In this document: one piece after another, positions 25,572 through 35,292 of the stretch
Numbering within the stretch: position 1 is the stretch's first letter
Layout of the letters: each line of letters opens with the position of its first letter
Notes under the pieces: generated by a model
What the model saw: only the letters and a program-made list of their open reading frames with translations
Databases searched by the model: none
Told to the model about the DNA's origin: nothing
Translations under genes and position numbers: made by a program
Assembly: GCF_900110915.1 (NCBI RefSeq)
Contig: NZ_FOFG01000003.1
Span: 62,001-126,000, forward strand
From: Faunimonas pinastri
Lineage (GTDB): Bacteria > Pseudomonadota > Alphaproteobacteria > Rhizobiales > Afifellaceae
DNA length: 64,000 nucleotides
Direction of reading: 5' to 3'

Positions 25572-27266
25572 ATGAACAGCAAAGTCCGGATCGCGCATCT
25601 GGCCGGTCCGACCGCCACGATCCAGAATACGCCGCCGCTCGTCACCTCCAACAAGGCGCGTGAGAAGCTCGGTCTGCCGCTCCTCAGCGACACCGCCGGC
25701 GCGCCGCACCGCTTCGATGCTCTGCGCGCCCAACGGCTGGCCGCTCCGGCGACGGTCTATGTCGAGCAGTTCTCCGCCCATCCGCTGGAATCGGACGCGG
25801 CCGAGCTTTACGGGCCGCCGGACGGCTATATCGACGCTGAGGGCCGCTTCAACAAGCAGCGAACCTCGGATGAGGACAAGCCTGTCTATGAAGTCCGGAT
25901 CGGGCCGGAGGATGGTCTCTATCCGCTGCCCTACATGGCAGTGCAGAGTGATGGTTCGCCGTGGGAGGAGGAATGCGCCAGCCCCGGCGCGCCCGCAGCC
26001 AAGGCCAGGCAGGGTTTCTTTCCCGACGGGTCGCGCAGCTTCGAGGAGATCGACAGGCTTTCCGTCGGCGACCGCGGGGTTGCCGCCTCGATCTCCGCGC
26101 TGGCCGATGTCGACTTCTACCGGATCACGCCGCCCGGCGGCTACACCAAGGGGCTGCTTGCCGAAAAGCGCACTGACAAGGGCGCGGGCGATATTCCACC
26201 GGAGACACAGGGCAGGGATTTCTTTCCCTACAAGCCCTATCACCTCGCCGCCGCGCCCGTCCGCCCCAGCCTCGCGCGGACCACCAACATGGTCCAGGAG
26301 ATCATGGCTAGCGGCGATTATGACGGCGCGGTCTGGACCCAGGGTAGTCCGCAGGTGGAGGAAACCGCCTACTGGATGAACCTGTTGATCGACACGACAC
26401 TGCCGATCTGCGGCAACGCCGCACAGCGTCCGCACGGCCAGATCAGCAATGACGGACCGAAGAACATCGTCGATTCCGTGCAGTTCATCGCGTCGCGCGT
26501 CTGGGCGGACGCCGAGGGCCGAAACCGCGTGGGTGTGGTCGTCATCCAGGAGCAGCAGGTCTTCGCCGCGCGCGAGGTGATGAAGGTCGACGCACGACCG
26601 GGCGGCTACGTGGCGACGGGAGGCGGCGGCATTCTCGGCGCGGTCACACACCAGAACAAGCCTATCGTGCAATACGTGCCGGCGACGCGCCACACCTGGA
26701 TGTCCGACGTGAATATCAGCCGACTGCCCGATACAGTGCAGGCGGTGAGGGCGACGGACGGAATATCCGAGTTCTTCGATCTGCCAATCAAGGATGCAGA
26801 TGGCAATCTCGTTGAGAACGCCATCCCGTCGGTCTCCATCTCCAAGGACGGCAGCTATGCCTCGGAGGACTTCTTCGCCGATCCCGCCGACGAGAGCGAT
26901 CTTGTCGCTGCGATCGACCGGAAACTGCGGCTCGGGCGGCTCGGCGGCTTCGTCATCGAGGGTCTGACGCCTTATGGCTCGATGACCTCCACGTCGCGGC
27001 AGGCCTTGCTGCTCGGCGCCGTCTTCCGTGGCTTGCCGGTCGTTCGCGTCGGTCGCGGCAGCCCGGAAGGCTTCGCGGATCCGCATCCGCATTTCATAGC
27101 CGGTTCCAATCTCACCTCCACGAAGGCGCGGATGCTACTGATGGCTGCATTGATGAAACTCGGTTCGCTGCCGATTGCGGGCGACCCCATGCAGCCGACC
27201 CGGGAAGAACGCGCTGCCACCGAGAAAGCCGTCGCAGCGTACCAGGCGATCTTCGACACACACTGA
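25572..27266 (+). CDS. Asparaginase/glutaminase-family protein, long form
   Basis: A 564-residue protein much longer than classical L-asparaginase (about 330-350). The first conserved block reads AGPTATIQNTPPLVTSN, where the second T corresponds to the nucleophile of TGGTI. PHGQISNDGPKNIVDSVQFI matches the middle asparaginase block around the D/K pair region. An inserted ~150-residue segment rich in aromatic and acidic residues separates the two. It may hydrolyse a side-chain amide imported by the preceding transporter. Assignment to the fold is fairly firm, activity is not. Confidence 0.7.
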   Translation: MNSKVRIAHLAGPTATIQNTPPLVTSNKAREKLGLPLLSDTAGAPHRFDALRAQRLAAPATVYVEQFSAHPLESDAAELYGPPDGYIDAEGRFNKQRTSDEDKPVYEVRIGPEDGLYPLPYMAVQSDGSPWEEECASPGAPAAKARQGFFPDGSRSFEEIDRLSVGDRGVAASISALADVDFYRITPPGGYTKGLLAEKRTDKGAGDIPPETQGRDFFPYKPYHLAAAPVRPSLARTTNMVQEIMASGDYDGAVWTQGSPQVEETAYWMNLLIDTTLPICGNAAQRPHGQISNDGPKNIVDSVQFIASRVWADAEGRNRVGVVVIQEQQVFAAREVMKVDARPGGYVATGGGGILGAVTHQNKPIVQYVPATRHTWMSDVNISRLPDTVQAVRATDGISEFFDLPIKDADGNLVENAIPSVSISKDGSYASEDFFADPADESDLVAAIDRKLRLGRLGGFVIEGLTPYGSMTSTSRQALLLGAVFRGLPVVRVGRGSPEGFADPHPHFIAGSNLTSTKARMLLMAALMKLGSLPIAGDPMQPTREERAATEKAVAAYQAIFDTH

Positions 27267-27282
27267 CCAGGAGGACGAGCGG

Positions 27283-28245
27283 ATGAATGCTGCAATCCCG
27301 CGAGAGGCAACGCACGTAGCCGCCACGGCCGAATCCGTCACCTGGGGCTTCTTCGATGCCGTCACAAAGCCGACCGTCACCGTCTCATCGGGCTCGGAGG
27401 TGGTGATCGACACGATTTCCGGCGACGAGCCCAATCTTCCGGACGATCCGAAGTTCGAGCTTCTGCCGGAGCACCGGGAGATCCTGAAGGGGCTGACGCA
27501 GGGACCCGGACCACATCTCCTGACCGGGCCCGTCGCTGTCGAGGGTCTGAAGGCCGGCGGCGTGCTGCAGGTGGAGATCCTCGACGTTCAGCTTCGCCAG
27601 AACTGGGGCTACAACGTCATCGTGCCGCTGCTCGGCACCTTGCCTGACGATTTCCCGAACTTCGTCCTGCATCATCTGCCCATCGATCGGGACGCCGGCA
27701 TCGTCACGCTGCCCTGGGGCGGCAGGTTGGCGACAGCGCCGTTCTTCGGAGTGATGGGTGTCGCGCCGCCGCCGAACTGGCGTCGGATCACGACGACGAT
27801 CCCGCGAGCGCATGGCGGCAACATGGACAACAAGGAACTGGTGCCCGGCACGACCGTCTATCTTCCCGCCTTCTGCGATGGCGGTCTGTTCTCGGTCGGT
27901 GACGGCCATGCGGTCCAGGGCGATGGCGAAGTCTGCATAACAGCCGTAGAGACCGCGCTCAGCGGGCGCTTCCGCCTGACGGCTCGCGACGACATGAGCC
28001 TTGCCATGCCACGCGCGGAAACGCCGACGCACTACATTACAATGGGCTTCGACGAGGATCTCGACGACGCGGTGAAGCAGGCGCTGCGGGACATGATCCG
28101 CTGGATAGGCGAAATCCGCGGGCTCTCGGCTGCCGATGCCTACACGCTTTGCAGTCTGGCGGCCGATCTCCGGGTAACGCAGACGGTCAACGTGGCCAAG
28201 GGCATCCACTGCATGCTGCCGAAAGGTGTACTGGTCCAGTCGTGA
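27283..28245 (+). CDS. Acetamidase/formamidase family protein
   Basis: A 320-residue member of the FmdA/AmdA family. Family blocks include GPVAVEGLKAGGVLQVEILD, LPWGGRLATAPFFGVMGVAP, a glycine-histidine stretch HGGNMDNKELVPGTTVYLP and GDGHAVQGDGEVC. The start at 27283 follows AGGAGG. These enzymes release ammonia from formamide or acetamide using a metal site. It is the last gene of the amide operon, consistent with final deamination of a short amide. Confidence 0.87.
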   Translation: MNAAIPREATHVAATAESVTWGFFDAVTKPTVTVSSGSEVVIDTISGDEPNLPDDPKFELLPEHREILKGLTQGPGPHLLTGPVAVEGLKAGGVLQVEILDVQLRQNWGYNVIVPLLGTLPDDFPNFVLHHLPIDRDAGIVTLPWGGRLATAPFFGVMGVAPPPNWRRITTTIPRAHGGNMDNKELVPGTTVYLPAFCDGGLFSVGDGHAVQGDGEVCITAVETALSGRFRLTARDDMSLAMPRAETPTHYITMGFDEDLDDAVKQALRDMIRWIGEIRGLSAADAYTLCSLAADLRVTQTVNVAKGIHCMLPKGVLVQS

Positions 28246-28749
28246 TGCAAGAGCTTCCGTAGGACCGACGCTTTCCGGCGACTCCGGCCTGCGGGTTTTC
28301 GTCAGGAGTTCGCGTCTGCTTCCCCGCAATCTGACTGCTGGAAGGGGAGTTCCGGACGAGCTCGCGCATCGTGCTCGCTTTTCCGGTGTGTCGCGCGCAA
28401 GCCCTTCAGTTCGGTGCGCCAGATGAGGTCGTGGACGCCTCACGCTGTTTGTTGAGCGAGGACGGGATCTGTTTGAATGAGGGCGGCCCCGATGCGCCTG
28501 GTGATCGTGAAGGTCCTGGCGATGTTCAAGCCCGCGCTGCGACCCGAACTCATCCTATGAGCCCGATTGCAACGCGGCGAAATCGTGCAACGCACCCGCA
28601 AGGGCGGCTCCGGCGTGGGCCCGTTAGAGGGTTATCCGGCTCCAGAGGGAGCGGATATCGCGCCGGAGCAACAGACCTCCCGTTTCTAGAGGTGCCTACT
28701 TTTTGCCGCATCTCCGCCGGTGGGCGCGAGTTGGCAAAGGAGAGGCGGC
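28246..28749. other. 504-bp non-coding gap between convergent genes
   Basis: This stretch between the acetamidase (plus) and cupin (minus) genes has no frame with a recognisable protein, no clear terminator hairpin and no repeats I can see. Its short frames on both strands give arginine/proline-rich, family-less peptides. It may be decayed sequence at the join of two gene clusters. Confidence 0.5.
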
Positions 28750-29115
28750 CTACATGTCGCCGTCTTCCTTGCTGGGATTGGCGCAGACCGCGATCACCAG
28801 TCCTGCGTCGCCGACGATGTGGCGGTACCGATAGCGGGTAGGCAGGTACATGGCGTCGCCGGGGCGGAAATCATGCTCCTCGCCGGTGGCTTCGACGATC
28901 TGCCGGGAGTGCCCGTGCAGGCAGTAGAGGATGACCTCGTGCTTGCCGTCGCCTTCCACCATCACGTCGAAATTCGGCATGTAGGTCGTGATGTGGAAAG
29001 ACATCGACGAACCCTGCTTCTTGTTGGTGATCAGGCGATGCGTGAATTCCTGGTCGGGGTGAACCCAGGTCTTGGTCGTGGTTTCCTGTCTGGCCCAGAC
29101 AATCTTGTCGCCCAT
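28750..29115 (-). CDS. Single-domain cupin protein
   Basis: A 121-residue small beta-barrel protein with the second cupin motif region (GEEHDFRPGDAMYLPTRYRYRHIVG) and a first motif around EVILYCLHGHSRQIV with histidines. The start MGDKIVWARQ at 29115 is chosen because the longer frame overlaps the upstream gene with a non-conserved leader. It follows the FMN/FAD oxidoreductase by 25 bp and is probably in its operon. Such cupins can be small dioxygenases, isomerases or sensors; which applies here cannot be told. Confidence 0.8.
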   Translation of the reverse strand: MGDKIVWARQETTTKTWVHPDQEFTHRLITNKKQGSSMSFHITTYMPNFDVMVEGDGKHEVILYCLHGHSRQIVEATGEEHDFRPGDAMYLPTRYRYRHIVGDAGLVIAVCANPSKEDGDM

Positions 29116-29140
29116 GATCGTGCCTTTCGGTGTGTTGAGA

Positions 29141-31087
29141 CTAGATGGAGGCCCCTGCCTCGAAACCTTCCAGAATGGCGGCCTCCACGTCGCGAGTGGC
29201 ATAGGCGTCACCGACGATGCGACAGGGGAGGGCGCGCGCCTCGATCGCGGCGGCAAGCTCGTCGCGCGGCAGGCCCGGGGCTGCCGCGACGATGGAATCG
29301 TAGCTTTCCTCGTGGCTGACGGTGCGGGTGAATGGATTGAAGAACGTCACCCTGCCCCCATCGAACCGATGGGCTTCCACCCCCGGCCGGAACCTGACGC
29401 CCGCCTGCATCGCCCGCCTGTAAAAATAGGTGATGTTCTGGATCTCCAGTTTCTGTCCGACATGGAAAGAGGGCGTGGCGATCTCCACCTCCCGCCCCGC
29501 CTCCGCCAGCATGATGGCGGTCACCATGCCGGGCTGGCGGTCGAGATAATCGAGGATCAGAACCCTGGCGCCGATCCGGTCCGGCTCCGCGACCGCCTGG
29601 TCCACCGTGAAAAGAGGGGCGGTCGCCGCGCCCGGAACCCGAAGGGTCGCATGGTGGGCTCCTGTCGCCAGCACCACTGCGTCGAAGGCGTCTGCCGCCA
29701 GGTTCTCCGCCGTCACAAGCGTGTTCAGCCGGATTTCCACTCCCAGGCGCGCGACGCTCTCGCTCTTGTGGTCTATCAGCCGCCCCCATTCCTCCCGCCC
29801 CGGCGGGCGGCGCGCGAGTTGCAGCCTGCCGCCGAGCCGGTCGCCGGCTTCCGCCAGCACGACCTCGTGCCCGCGTATCGCCGCGACACGGGCGGCCTCC
29901 AGCCCGGCCGGTCCGCCGCCGATCACCAGCACGCGCTTCGATGGAGACACGGGAAGAAGCTCCCGGTATTCGTTCTCACGCCCCGTCACGGGATTTCCGA
30001 CACAGCTGATATGACGGCCGCGATAGAGGCGACCGAAACAGGCCTGCTCGCAGCCGACGCAGGGGGTGATCTCATGGGCGCGCCCGGTGCGGGCCTTGAC
30101 CGGCAGGAAAGGGTCCGCGATCAGCGAGCGGCACATGCCGGCCATGTCGGCGTCGCCGCGCGCCAGCATGGCTTCGGCGATTTCCGGTGTATGGATGCGG
30201 GTGCCGTGAATGACGGGAACATCCACCGCATCCTTGATGAGGCGGGCGGTGGAAACGAAGGGCGCCGGCTCCAGCCCCATCGGCGGCTCGTGCAGCATGT
30301 TGCTGACGAGGTCGCCATCGGTGCCGGCGCTGACATCGACGTAGTCGAGATCGCCGGCGGCGACGAGCAGCGGCACGATCTTCGCCATGTCAGGCCCGGT
30401 GAGACCGCCTTCCACCAGTTCGTCGCCGGAGCAGCGGATGCCGAGCGGGATGTCGGGACCGATGCGGCGTCGTACGGCGGCCAGGACTTCGGCCGGAAAG
30501 CGCACGCGGTTCTCCAGCGATCCGCCGTAGCGATCGTCGCGGAAATTCGTGAGCGGCGACAGGAATTGCTGCAGCAGAAGGCCATGGCCGCAATGAACCT
30601 GCACGCCGTCGAGACCGGCCTCGATGCAGCGCGCGGCGGCGGCGGCGAAGGCGTCGACCAGCAGGTCGATCTCCCCGGCCGTCATGGCATGGGCGAGTTC
30701 GCCGTATTTCTGCTCGTAGGCGTTCGACGCCGACCACAGCGCCACGGGTCGGGCGCTGGAGGCGAAGCCCATATGCGAGAGATAGCCGAAGACCTTGCCG
30801 TCGTGGCGGTGCACGGCCTTGGCGAGGCGCGACAGGCTCGGAATGATCCGGTCGTCATAGTTGCAGATAAGGCCGGTGATGCCCGGTGAGGTCGGGTGCA
30901 CCTGCTGCGAGCCGACCATGATCAGCCCCACCTCACCGCGGGCGCGCTGCTCGTAATAGGCGATCATCCGCTCGTCCGGATTGCCGTCCCGGCCCATGCC
31001 GGTGCCGTGGCCGGTCAGCACGATCCGGTTGCGGATGTCGGTTCGACCAAGGCGGATCGGCTCGAAGAGGTGCGGGAACGCCGTCAT
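29141..31087 (-). CDS. FMN/4Fe-4S/FAD oxidoreductase (2,4-dienoyl-CoA reductase/trimethylamine dehydrogenase family)
   Basis: A 648-residue, three-part enzyme. An N-terminal old-yellow-enzyme TIM barrel binds FMN (MTAFPHLFEPIRLGRTDIRN; the HxGHG-like stretch QVHCGHGLLLQQFLSP). A cysteine cluster CVGCEQACFGRLYRG...C for 4Fe-4S lies near residue 340. The C-terminal FAD/NAD domain has VIGGGPAGLEAARVAA. Relatives include FadH, trimethylamine and histamine dehydrogenases and N-methylproline demethylases. With two DAO-type oxidases directly upstream, oxidative N-demethylation or amine oxidation is a fair inference. Start at 31087, 7 bp after the preceding gene. Confidence 0.85.
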   Translation of the reverse strand: MTAFPHLFEPIRLGRTDIRNRIVLTGHGTGMGRDGNPDERMIAYYEQRARGEVGLIMVGSQQVHPTSPGITGLICNYDDRIIPSLSRLAKAVHRHDGKVFGYLSHMGFASSARPVALWSASNAYEQKYGELAHAMTAGEIDLLVDAFAAAAARCIEAGLDGVQVHCGHGLLLQQFLSPLTNFRDDRYGGSLENRVRFPAEVLAAVRRRIGPDIPLGIRCSGDELVEGGLTGPDMAKIVPLLVAAGDLDYVDVSAGTDGDLVSNMLHEPPMGLEPAPFVSTARLIKDAVDVPVIHGTRIHTPEIAEAMLARGDADMAGMCRSLIADPFLPVKARTGRAHEITPCVGCEQACFGRLYRGRHISCVGNPVTGRENEYRELLPVSPSKRVLVIGGGPAGLEAARVAAIRGHEVVLAEAGDRLGGRLQLARRPPGREEWGRLIDHKSESVARLGVEIRLNTLVTAENLAADAFDAVVLATGAHHATLRVPGAATAPLFTVDQAVAEPDRIGARVLILDYLDRQPGMVTAIMLAEAGREVEIATPSFHVGQKLEIQNITYFYRRAMQAGVRFRPGVEAHRFDGGRVTFFNPFTRTVSHEESYDSIVAAAPGLPRDELAAAIEARALPCRIVGDAYATRDVEAAILEGFEAGASI

Positions 31088-31094
31088 GCCGGGA

Positions 31095-32255
31095 TCACAG
31101 CAGGATGGGCTCGGCCCGGAAGCCCGCGACGACATCGACATCGGCGTCGAAGCGGGATGGGCTGAACGGTGCGAGAACCGGCTCCGGGCCGCGCAGAAGA
31201 TCCGCCGCCACCAGCCGCCCGATCTCCGGCGAGATCTGGAAGCCGTGGTTGGAAAAGCCGGTTGCGAGATAAAGACCTTCAGGCCCCGCGCTACCGATCA
31301 GCGGCATGGAATCCAGGGTCTGAGCCTCCGCGCCGGCCCAGCATTGCGCCAGCTTGAGACTGGCCATTGCCGGCAGAAGCGCCACGGCTGAACTCCACTG
31401 GCGCGCCACATGCGCGTCGATCACCTCGACCGAGGGTTCGCTGGAGGAGGCCGGGGCGGCTGGACGGGCGAACCAGCGGCCGCCCACCATCATCTGGCCC
31501 GACGGGGATCGCTTGAGGGACAGGTTGCGTCCCATCGCCGTCAGCGTCGGCGTGAGCAATGGCGGGGCGACATCGGAGAGCAGCATCTGCAGGCCGCGCC
31601 AGCGGATCGGCAGTTCGATGCCGATCGACGTCAACAGCGACACGCTCCAGGCGCCGGCCGCGAGAACCACGTGGTCGGCGCGGAGAATGTCCCCGCTCGC
31701 TGTGACGCAGCCTATCCGCCCCTCAATCTCCGACAGGCGGATCTCGTCGGCGAACTGGCAGGTCGCGCCGAGCCTCACGGCCGCGCGGGCGAACGCTCTC
31801 GCCGTGCGGGCGGGGTGCGCCTGTCCATCGGCGGGGGTGAACTCACCGAGCAGGACGGTGGGCGCGAGCCCGGGAACGACCTTCCCGAGGGCGGCACCCC
31901 CTTCGATCCGTTCGGCGGCGATGCCTCCGGCCCGATCATGGGCGATGCGCTCGTCCAGCGCTGCCGCCTCGCTTTCCGTTTCCGCAACATGCAGGTGACC
32001 CCCGCGCGACACTTCCAGCCAAGCGTCGAGTTCGCCTTCGAGCGTGGCCCAGCGCCGGGAGGCGGCAAGGGTGATCGCATGCTCGGCCGCGTGCCGCCCC
32101 TGCGAGCGCAGACCCCCGGCGCTCGCCCAGCTGGCGCTCGGCATGGACGCAGGCACGCATCGGTCCACCAGCGTGACGGCGGCTCCGTCGCGCGCCAGAT
32201 GGTAGGCGATGGACGCGCCGATAACGCCGCCGCCGATGACGATCACCGAACTCAT
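31095..32255 (-). CDS. DAO-family FAD oxidoreductase
   Basis: A 386-residue flavoprotein with FAD motif VIGGGVIGASIAYHLARDGA at the extreme N-terminus. The DAO C-terminal sequence GLYLATGFSNHGFQISPEIG is also present. The size and layout fit glycine/sarcosine oxidase and D-amino-acid dehydrogenase relatives. It overlaps the GMC fusion gene by 4 nt and precedes the FMN/FAD oxidoreductase closely, so the three flavoproteins are probably made together and act on the same nitrogen compound or its product. Confidence 0.85.
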   Translation of the reverse strand: MSSVIVIGGGVIGASIAYHLARDGAAVTLVDRCVPASMPSASWASAGGLRSQGRHAAEHAITLAASRRWATLEGELDAWLEVSRGGHLHVAETESEAAALDERIAHDRAGGIAAERIEGGAALGKVVPGLAPTVLLGEFTPADGQAHPARTARAFARAAVRLGATCQFADEIRLSEIEGRIGCVTASGDILRADHVVLAAGAWSVSLLTSIGIELPIRWRGLQMLLSDVAPPLLTPTLTAMGRNLSLKRSPSGQMMVGGRWFARPAAPASSSEPSVEVIDAHVARQWSSAVALLPAMASLKLAQCWAGAEAQTLDSMPLIGSAGPEGLYLATGFSNHGFQISPEIGRLVAADLLRGPEPVLAPFSPSRFDADVDVVAGFRAEPILL

Positions 32256-34495
32256 GCGGGGATCCTCACCGCCGGCGCGGCGGTGTGCAGGCCCGCGATC
32301 TTCTCCGCCGCCCGCAGCGACAGCGCCAGGATCGTCAGCGCCGGATTGACCGCGGGGAGGGAGACGAAGTTGGAGCCACCGAGCACGAAGAGCCCCGGCG
32401 TATCGTGGACTTCACCGAAGCCGTCCACGACCGACGCTTCGGCATCGTGCCCCATCCGGGTGCCACCGACATCGTGCGTGCTGATCGGCCCGGTCAGGAA
32501 CTGCCGACGCCATGTGCGGCTCGCGCCCATCCGCTTGGCGATGGCTTCCGCCCGGTCCTGGAGGAAAGCCATCAATCGCCGCTCGTTTTCGCCGATATCG
32601 AAGGTGATGCGGATGACCGGCCGGCCGAGATCGTCGCGAACGTCCGGATCGAGATCGAGGCCGTTCGTCTCGTAGGGCAGGATCTCGGGATCGATGAAGA
32701 GCATCGACGTGCTGTTGTAGGCGCCAGCGAAGAAGTCCCGCCACTTTTCGCCCCAGCGCGGCACGTCGGGGGGCAAGACGCCGGATGCTTCGATCGGCAG
32801 GTACTGGTTGAAGGCGGCGATGCGGCCGCCGCGAATGAAGTCGAGGGCGCCATGGTCGAAATGGTCGGCTGACAGGTCGGCGATCGCCATGGCCTGTGCC
32901 GTCGGGCCGATGAAGCGGTTCAGCGCGCGCCCCTCGAAGACCGCATAGACGGAAGGCTGCTGCCGGGTCATGTAATGCCGCCCGACCTGGCCCGTCTCGT
33001 TGCCGAGGCCGCGACCGTGACGCTTGTCGGTGGAGAGCAGCAGCAGGCGCGAATTCTCGAAGGCATATGTGGCGACGACCACCGAGCCGCCGCCCTGAAA
33101 GTGCGTTTCCCCGTCCGGCGTGCGGTAGCGCGCACCGACCGCTCTGCCGCTCTCGTCCGTGACGATATTGAGGACACGGGCGCCGGTGACGATCGTCAGC
33201 CGACCCGAGGCAAGCGCTGCCGGAAGCACCGTGTTCTGCGCCGAGGCCTTGGCATCGACATGGCAGCCGAACCGCGAGCAAAAGCTGCAATAGGTGCAGG
33301 CATGCCGCCCCTGGTAGGGCGCGGTCAGGATCGCGGCCGGCAGCGGGAAGGGGTGATAACCCTCGGCGCGGGCCGCGTCGGCGAAAAGCTGACCGAGGCC
33401 GCTGGTCCTGAGCGCCGGCATGTCGTAGGGCGCCGAACGGGGCGCCTCGAACGGATTGCCCCGGGAGCGCGCGGGATCGCGCCGGTTGCCGGCGTGGCCC
33501 GACACGCCGAGCAGGCGCTCGGCCTCCTCGTAGAACGGTTCGAGGTCCCGGTAGGACATCGGCCAGTCCGCCAGCGTCGAGCCCTCGGGGATGCGCTCTT
33601 CGCCGTAGCGCTCGACCGTGGCGCTGCGGATGCGGAAATCGTCCTCGTAGAAGCGCATGGCGACCGCGCCCCACGCGACCGAATTGCCGCCGAGCGCCGT
33701 CTCCAGTCCCTGGGACATGGTGGCCCGCCTTGCGGGCTCGCCCGCGTTGCGCCGCCATGTCGGCACTTCGGAATTGAACTTGGCCGCGCCCCCTGCATTG
33801 CGGAACGCGGTGGCGAGGAGTTCGTCCATCGCATGCTCGCGCCCGTGACGCGCCGGTCCGGCTTCGAGGATGACCACCTCTAGGCCTTGCCGCACCAGTT
33901 TCTCCGCCATGAAGGAGCCCACCGCTCCGCCGCCGATGATGACGACGTCCGCTTCCCGGGGAGCGCTCTTCTGCGTGGTCGGCGTGGCGCGCAGCCGGGC
34001 GCTTTCCGACAGGTCCCGGAAGCTTGCCGGCTGCCGCTCCACCTTGCGGTCGAGTGCCTGCTCCTCCGCCCGGTAGCCGAACTGCGCGCCGGCAAAGCCG
34101 ATGGTCTTCCAGCCGGCGAAATCCTTGTTGCCGCCATGGGCGGGATCGCAGAACAGCCCTTCGCGCAGATGCCGCCAGATCAGGTCGAAGCTGCCGCGGT
34201 CAGGGTTGTCCGGCAGTCCCGGCAGGCGGTTCGCTTCCCATTCCGCGACGACCGATGCGCGGACCTCCGGCGCGGCAGCGGCGAAGTCAGTGCCTCCCGC
34301 GCTGTCCAGCGCCGCGATGACGGCGCGGTATTCCGGGACATGGGCGGCATAGGGCCCGGCAAGGGCGGCGAGGATGTAGTCAACCGCACCGATCTCCGTC
34401 GCGCCGGCAATGCCCTTGCCGGCGGGAAACAGGTGCTCGAAAAGGCAGGCGAGCGTGCGGATTTCGGCCGGCGAAAGAGGTGAGGTCATGATCAT
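32252..34495 (-). CDS. Gluconate-2-dehydrogenase subunit 3 / GMC oxidoreductase fusion
   Basis: A 747-residue fusion. Residues 1 to about 165 resemble the small subunit (gluconate 2-dehydrogenase subunit 3, the gamma subunit of FAD-glucose dehydrogenase). From residue 182 a GMC flavoenzyme begins ([12 protein letters not shown], 184-195) and ends with the GMC C-terminal domain ([20 protein letters not shown]). Cysteines C400, C403, C406 and C411 lie where FAD-glucose dehydrogenase catalytic subunits carry a 3Fe-4S cluster. In those systems the small subunit carries the Tat signal for both; here no Tat signal is seen. No cytochrome subunit is adjacent. It overlaps its neighbours by 4 nt on both sides. 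Confidence 0.83.
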   Translation of the reverse strand: MIMTSPLSPAEIRTLACLFEHLFPAGKGIAGATEIGAVDYILAALAGPYAAHVPEYRAVIAALDSAGGTDFAAAAPEVRASVVAEWEANRLPGLPDNPDRGSFDLIWRHLREGLFCDPAHGGNKDFAGWKTIGFAGAQFGYRAEEQALDRKVERQPASFRDLSESARLRATPTTQKSAPREADVVIIGGGAVGSFMAEKLVRQGLEVVILEAGPARHGREHAMDELLATAFRNAGGAAKFNSEVPTWRRNAGEPARRATMSQGLETALGGNSVAWGAVAMRFYEDDFRIRSATVERYGEERIPEGSTLADWPMSYRDLEPFYEEAERLLGVSGHAGNRRDPARSRGNPFEAPRSAPYDMPALRTSGLGQLFADAARAEGYHPFPLPAAILTAPYQGRHACTYCSFCSRFGCHVDAKASAQNTVLPAALASGRLTIVTGARVLNIVTDESGRAVGARYRTPDGETHFQGGGSVVVATYAFENSRLLLLSTDKRHGRGLGNETGQVGRHYMTRQQPSVYAVFEGRALNRFIGPTAQAMAIADLSADHFDHGALDFIRGGRIAAFNQYLPIEASGVLPPDVPRWGEKWRDFFAGAYNSTSMLFIDPEILPYETNGLDLDPDVRDDLGRPVIRITFDIGENERRLMAFLQDRAEAIAKRMGASRTWRRQFLTGPISTHDVGGTRMGHDAEASVVDGFGEVHDTPGLFVLGGSNFVSLPAVNPALTILALSLRAAEKIAGLHTAAPAVRIPA

Positions 34496-35292
34496 CCCCG
34501 GCGCAGCAGGCGCTGCAGGAAGGCTTGGGTGCGGGCATGTTGCGGGTTGCGCATCATCTCGGCGGGGCTGCCGGTCTCGATGATTTTGCCCTTGTCGAAA
34601 TAGACCAGCGTGTCCGCCACCTCTTCGGCGAAGGCCATCTCGTGGGTCACGACGAGCATGGTCATGCCGTTTTCCGCGAGATCGCGCATGACGCGGAGGA
34701 CTTCGCCCACGAGTTCGGGATCGAGCGCGGAGGTCGGCTCGTCGAAAAGCATGACGCGCGGTTTCATGGCGAGCGCGCGGGCGATGGCGACACGCTGCTG
34801 CTGACCGCCGGAAAGATGGGAGGGATAACTCCCTTCCTTGCCGGCGAGCCCGACGGCGGCGAGCAGTTCGCGCGCCGTGGCGATCGCTTCCGCCTTCGTC
34901 ACGCCGCGCACAGCCATCGGTGCCTCGATGATGTTCTGCAGCACGGTGAAATGCGGGAAGAGATTGAAGTGCTGGAACACCATGCCGACGTCGGCGCGGT
35001 GGCGGCGAAGCTCCCGGTCCTTCGCGCGGCGAACGCTGCTGGCGCCTTCAACGATCCCCATGAGGTGACCGTTGACCCAGACGTCCCCGCTATCGGGCGG
35101 ATCGAGATAATTGATGCAGCGGAGCAGCGTGCTCTTGCCGGAGCCGGACGCGCCGATGATGGCGACGACCTGGCCGGCATCGACGGAGAGGTCCACTCCG
35201 TCCAGCGCGACAAGGCTGCCGAAGGTCTTTCTCAGCCCGGTCACCTCGACCATGGAGCGAGGGTGCTTGTCGGGGGCGGTCATATCTATCAT
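34492..35292 (-). CDS. Polar amino-acid-type ABC ATPase (GlnQ/HisP-like), system A
   Basis: A 266-residue ATPase: Walker [10 protein letters not shown], signature [15 protein letters not shown], Walker [18 protein letters not shown]-loop VTHEMAFA. The start at 35292 overlaps the permease stop by 4 nt (ATGA). It belongs with the two permeases and the binding protein that precede it on the minus strand. Translational coupling runs on into the GMC fusion gene, tying uptake to oxidation. Confidence 0.9.
   Translation of the reverse strand: MIDMTAPDKHPRSMVEVTGLRKTFGSLVALDGVDLSVDAGQVVAIIGASGSGKSTLLRCINYLDPPDSGDVWVNGHLMGIVEGASSVRRAKDRELRRHRADVGMVFQHFNLFPHFTVLQNIIEAPMAVRGVTKAEAIATARELLAAVGLAGKEGSYPSHLSGGQQQRVAIARALAMKPRVMLFDEPTSALDPELVGEVLRVMRDLAENGMTMLVVTHEMAFAEEVADTLVYFDKGKIIETGSPAEMMRNPQHARTQAFLQRLLRRG

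Noticed and set aside
29141-31087. Naming the gene fadH (2,4-dienoyl-CoA reductase)
   Set aside because: The domain order fits, but no fatty-acid genes are near and the flavin-oxidase context suggests an amine substrate; family-level naming is safer.
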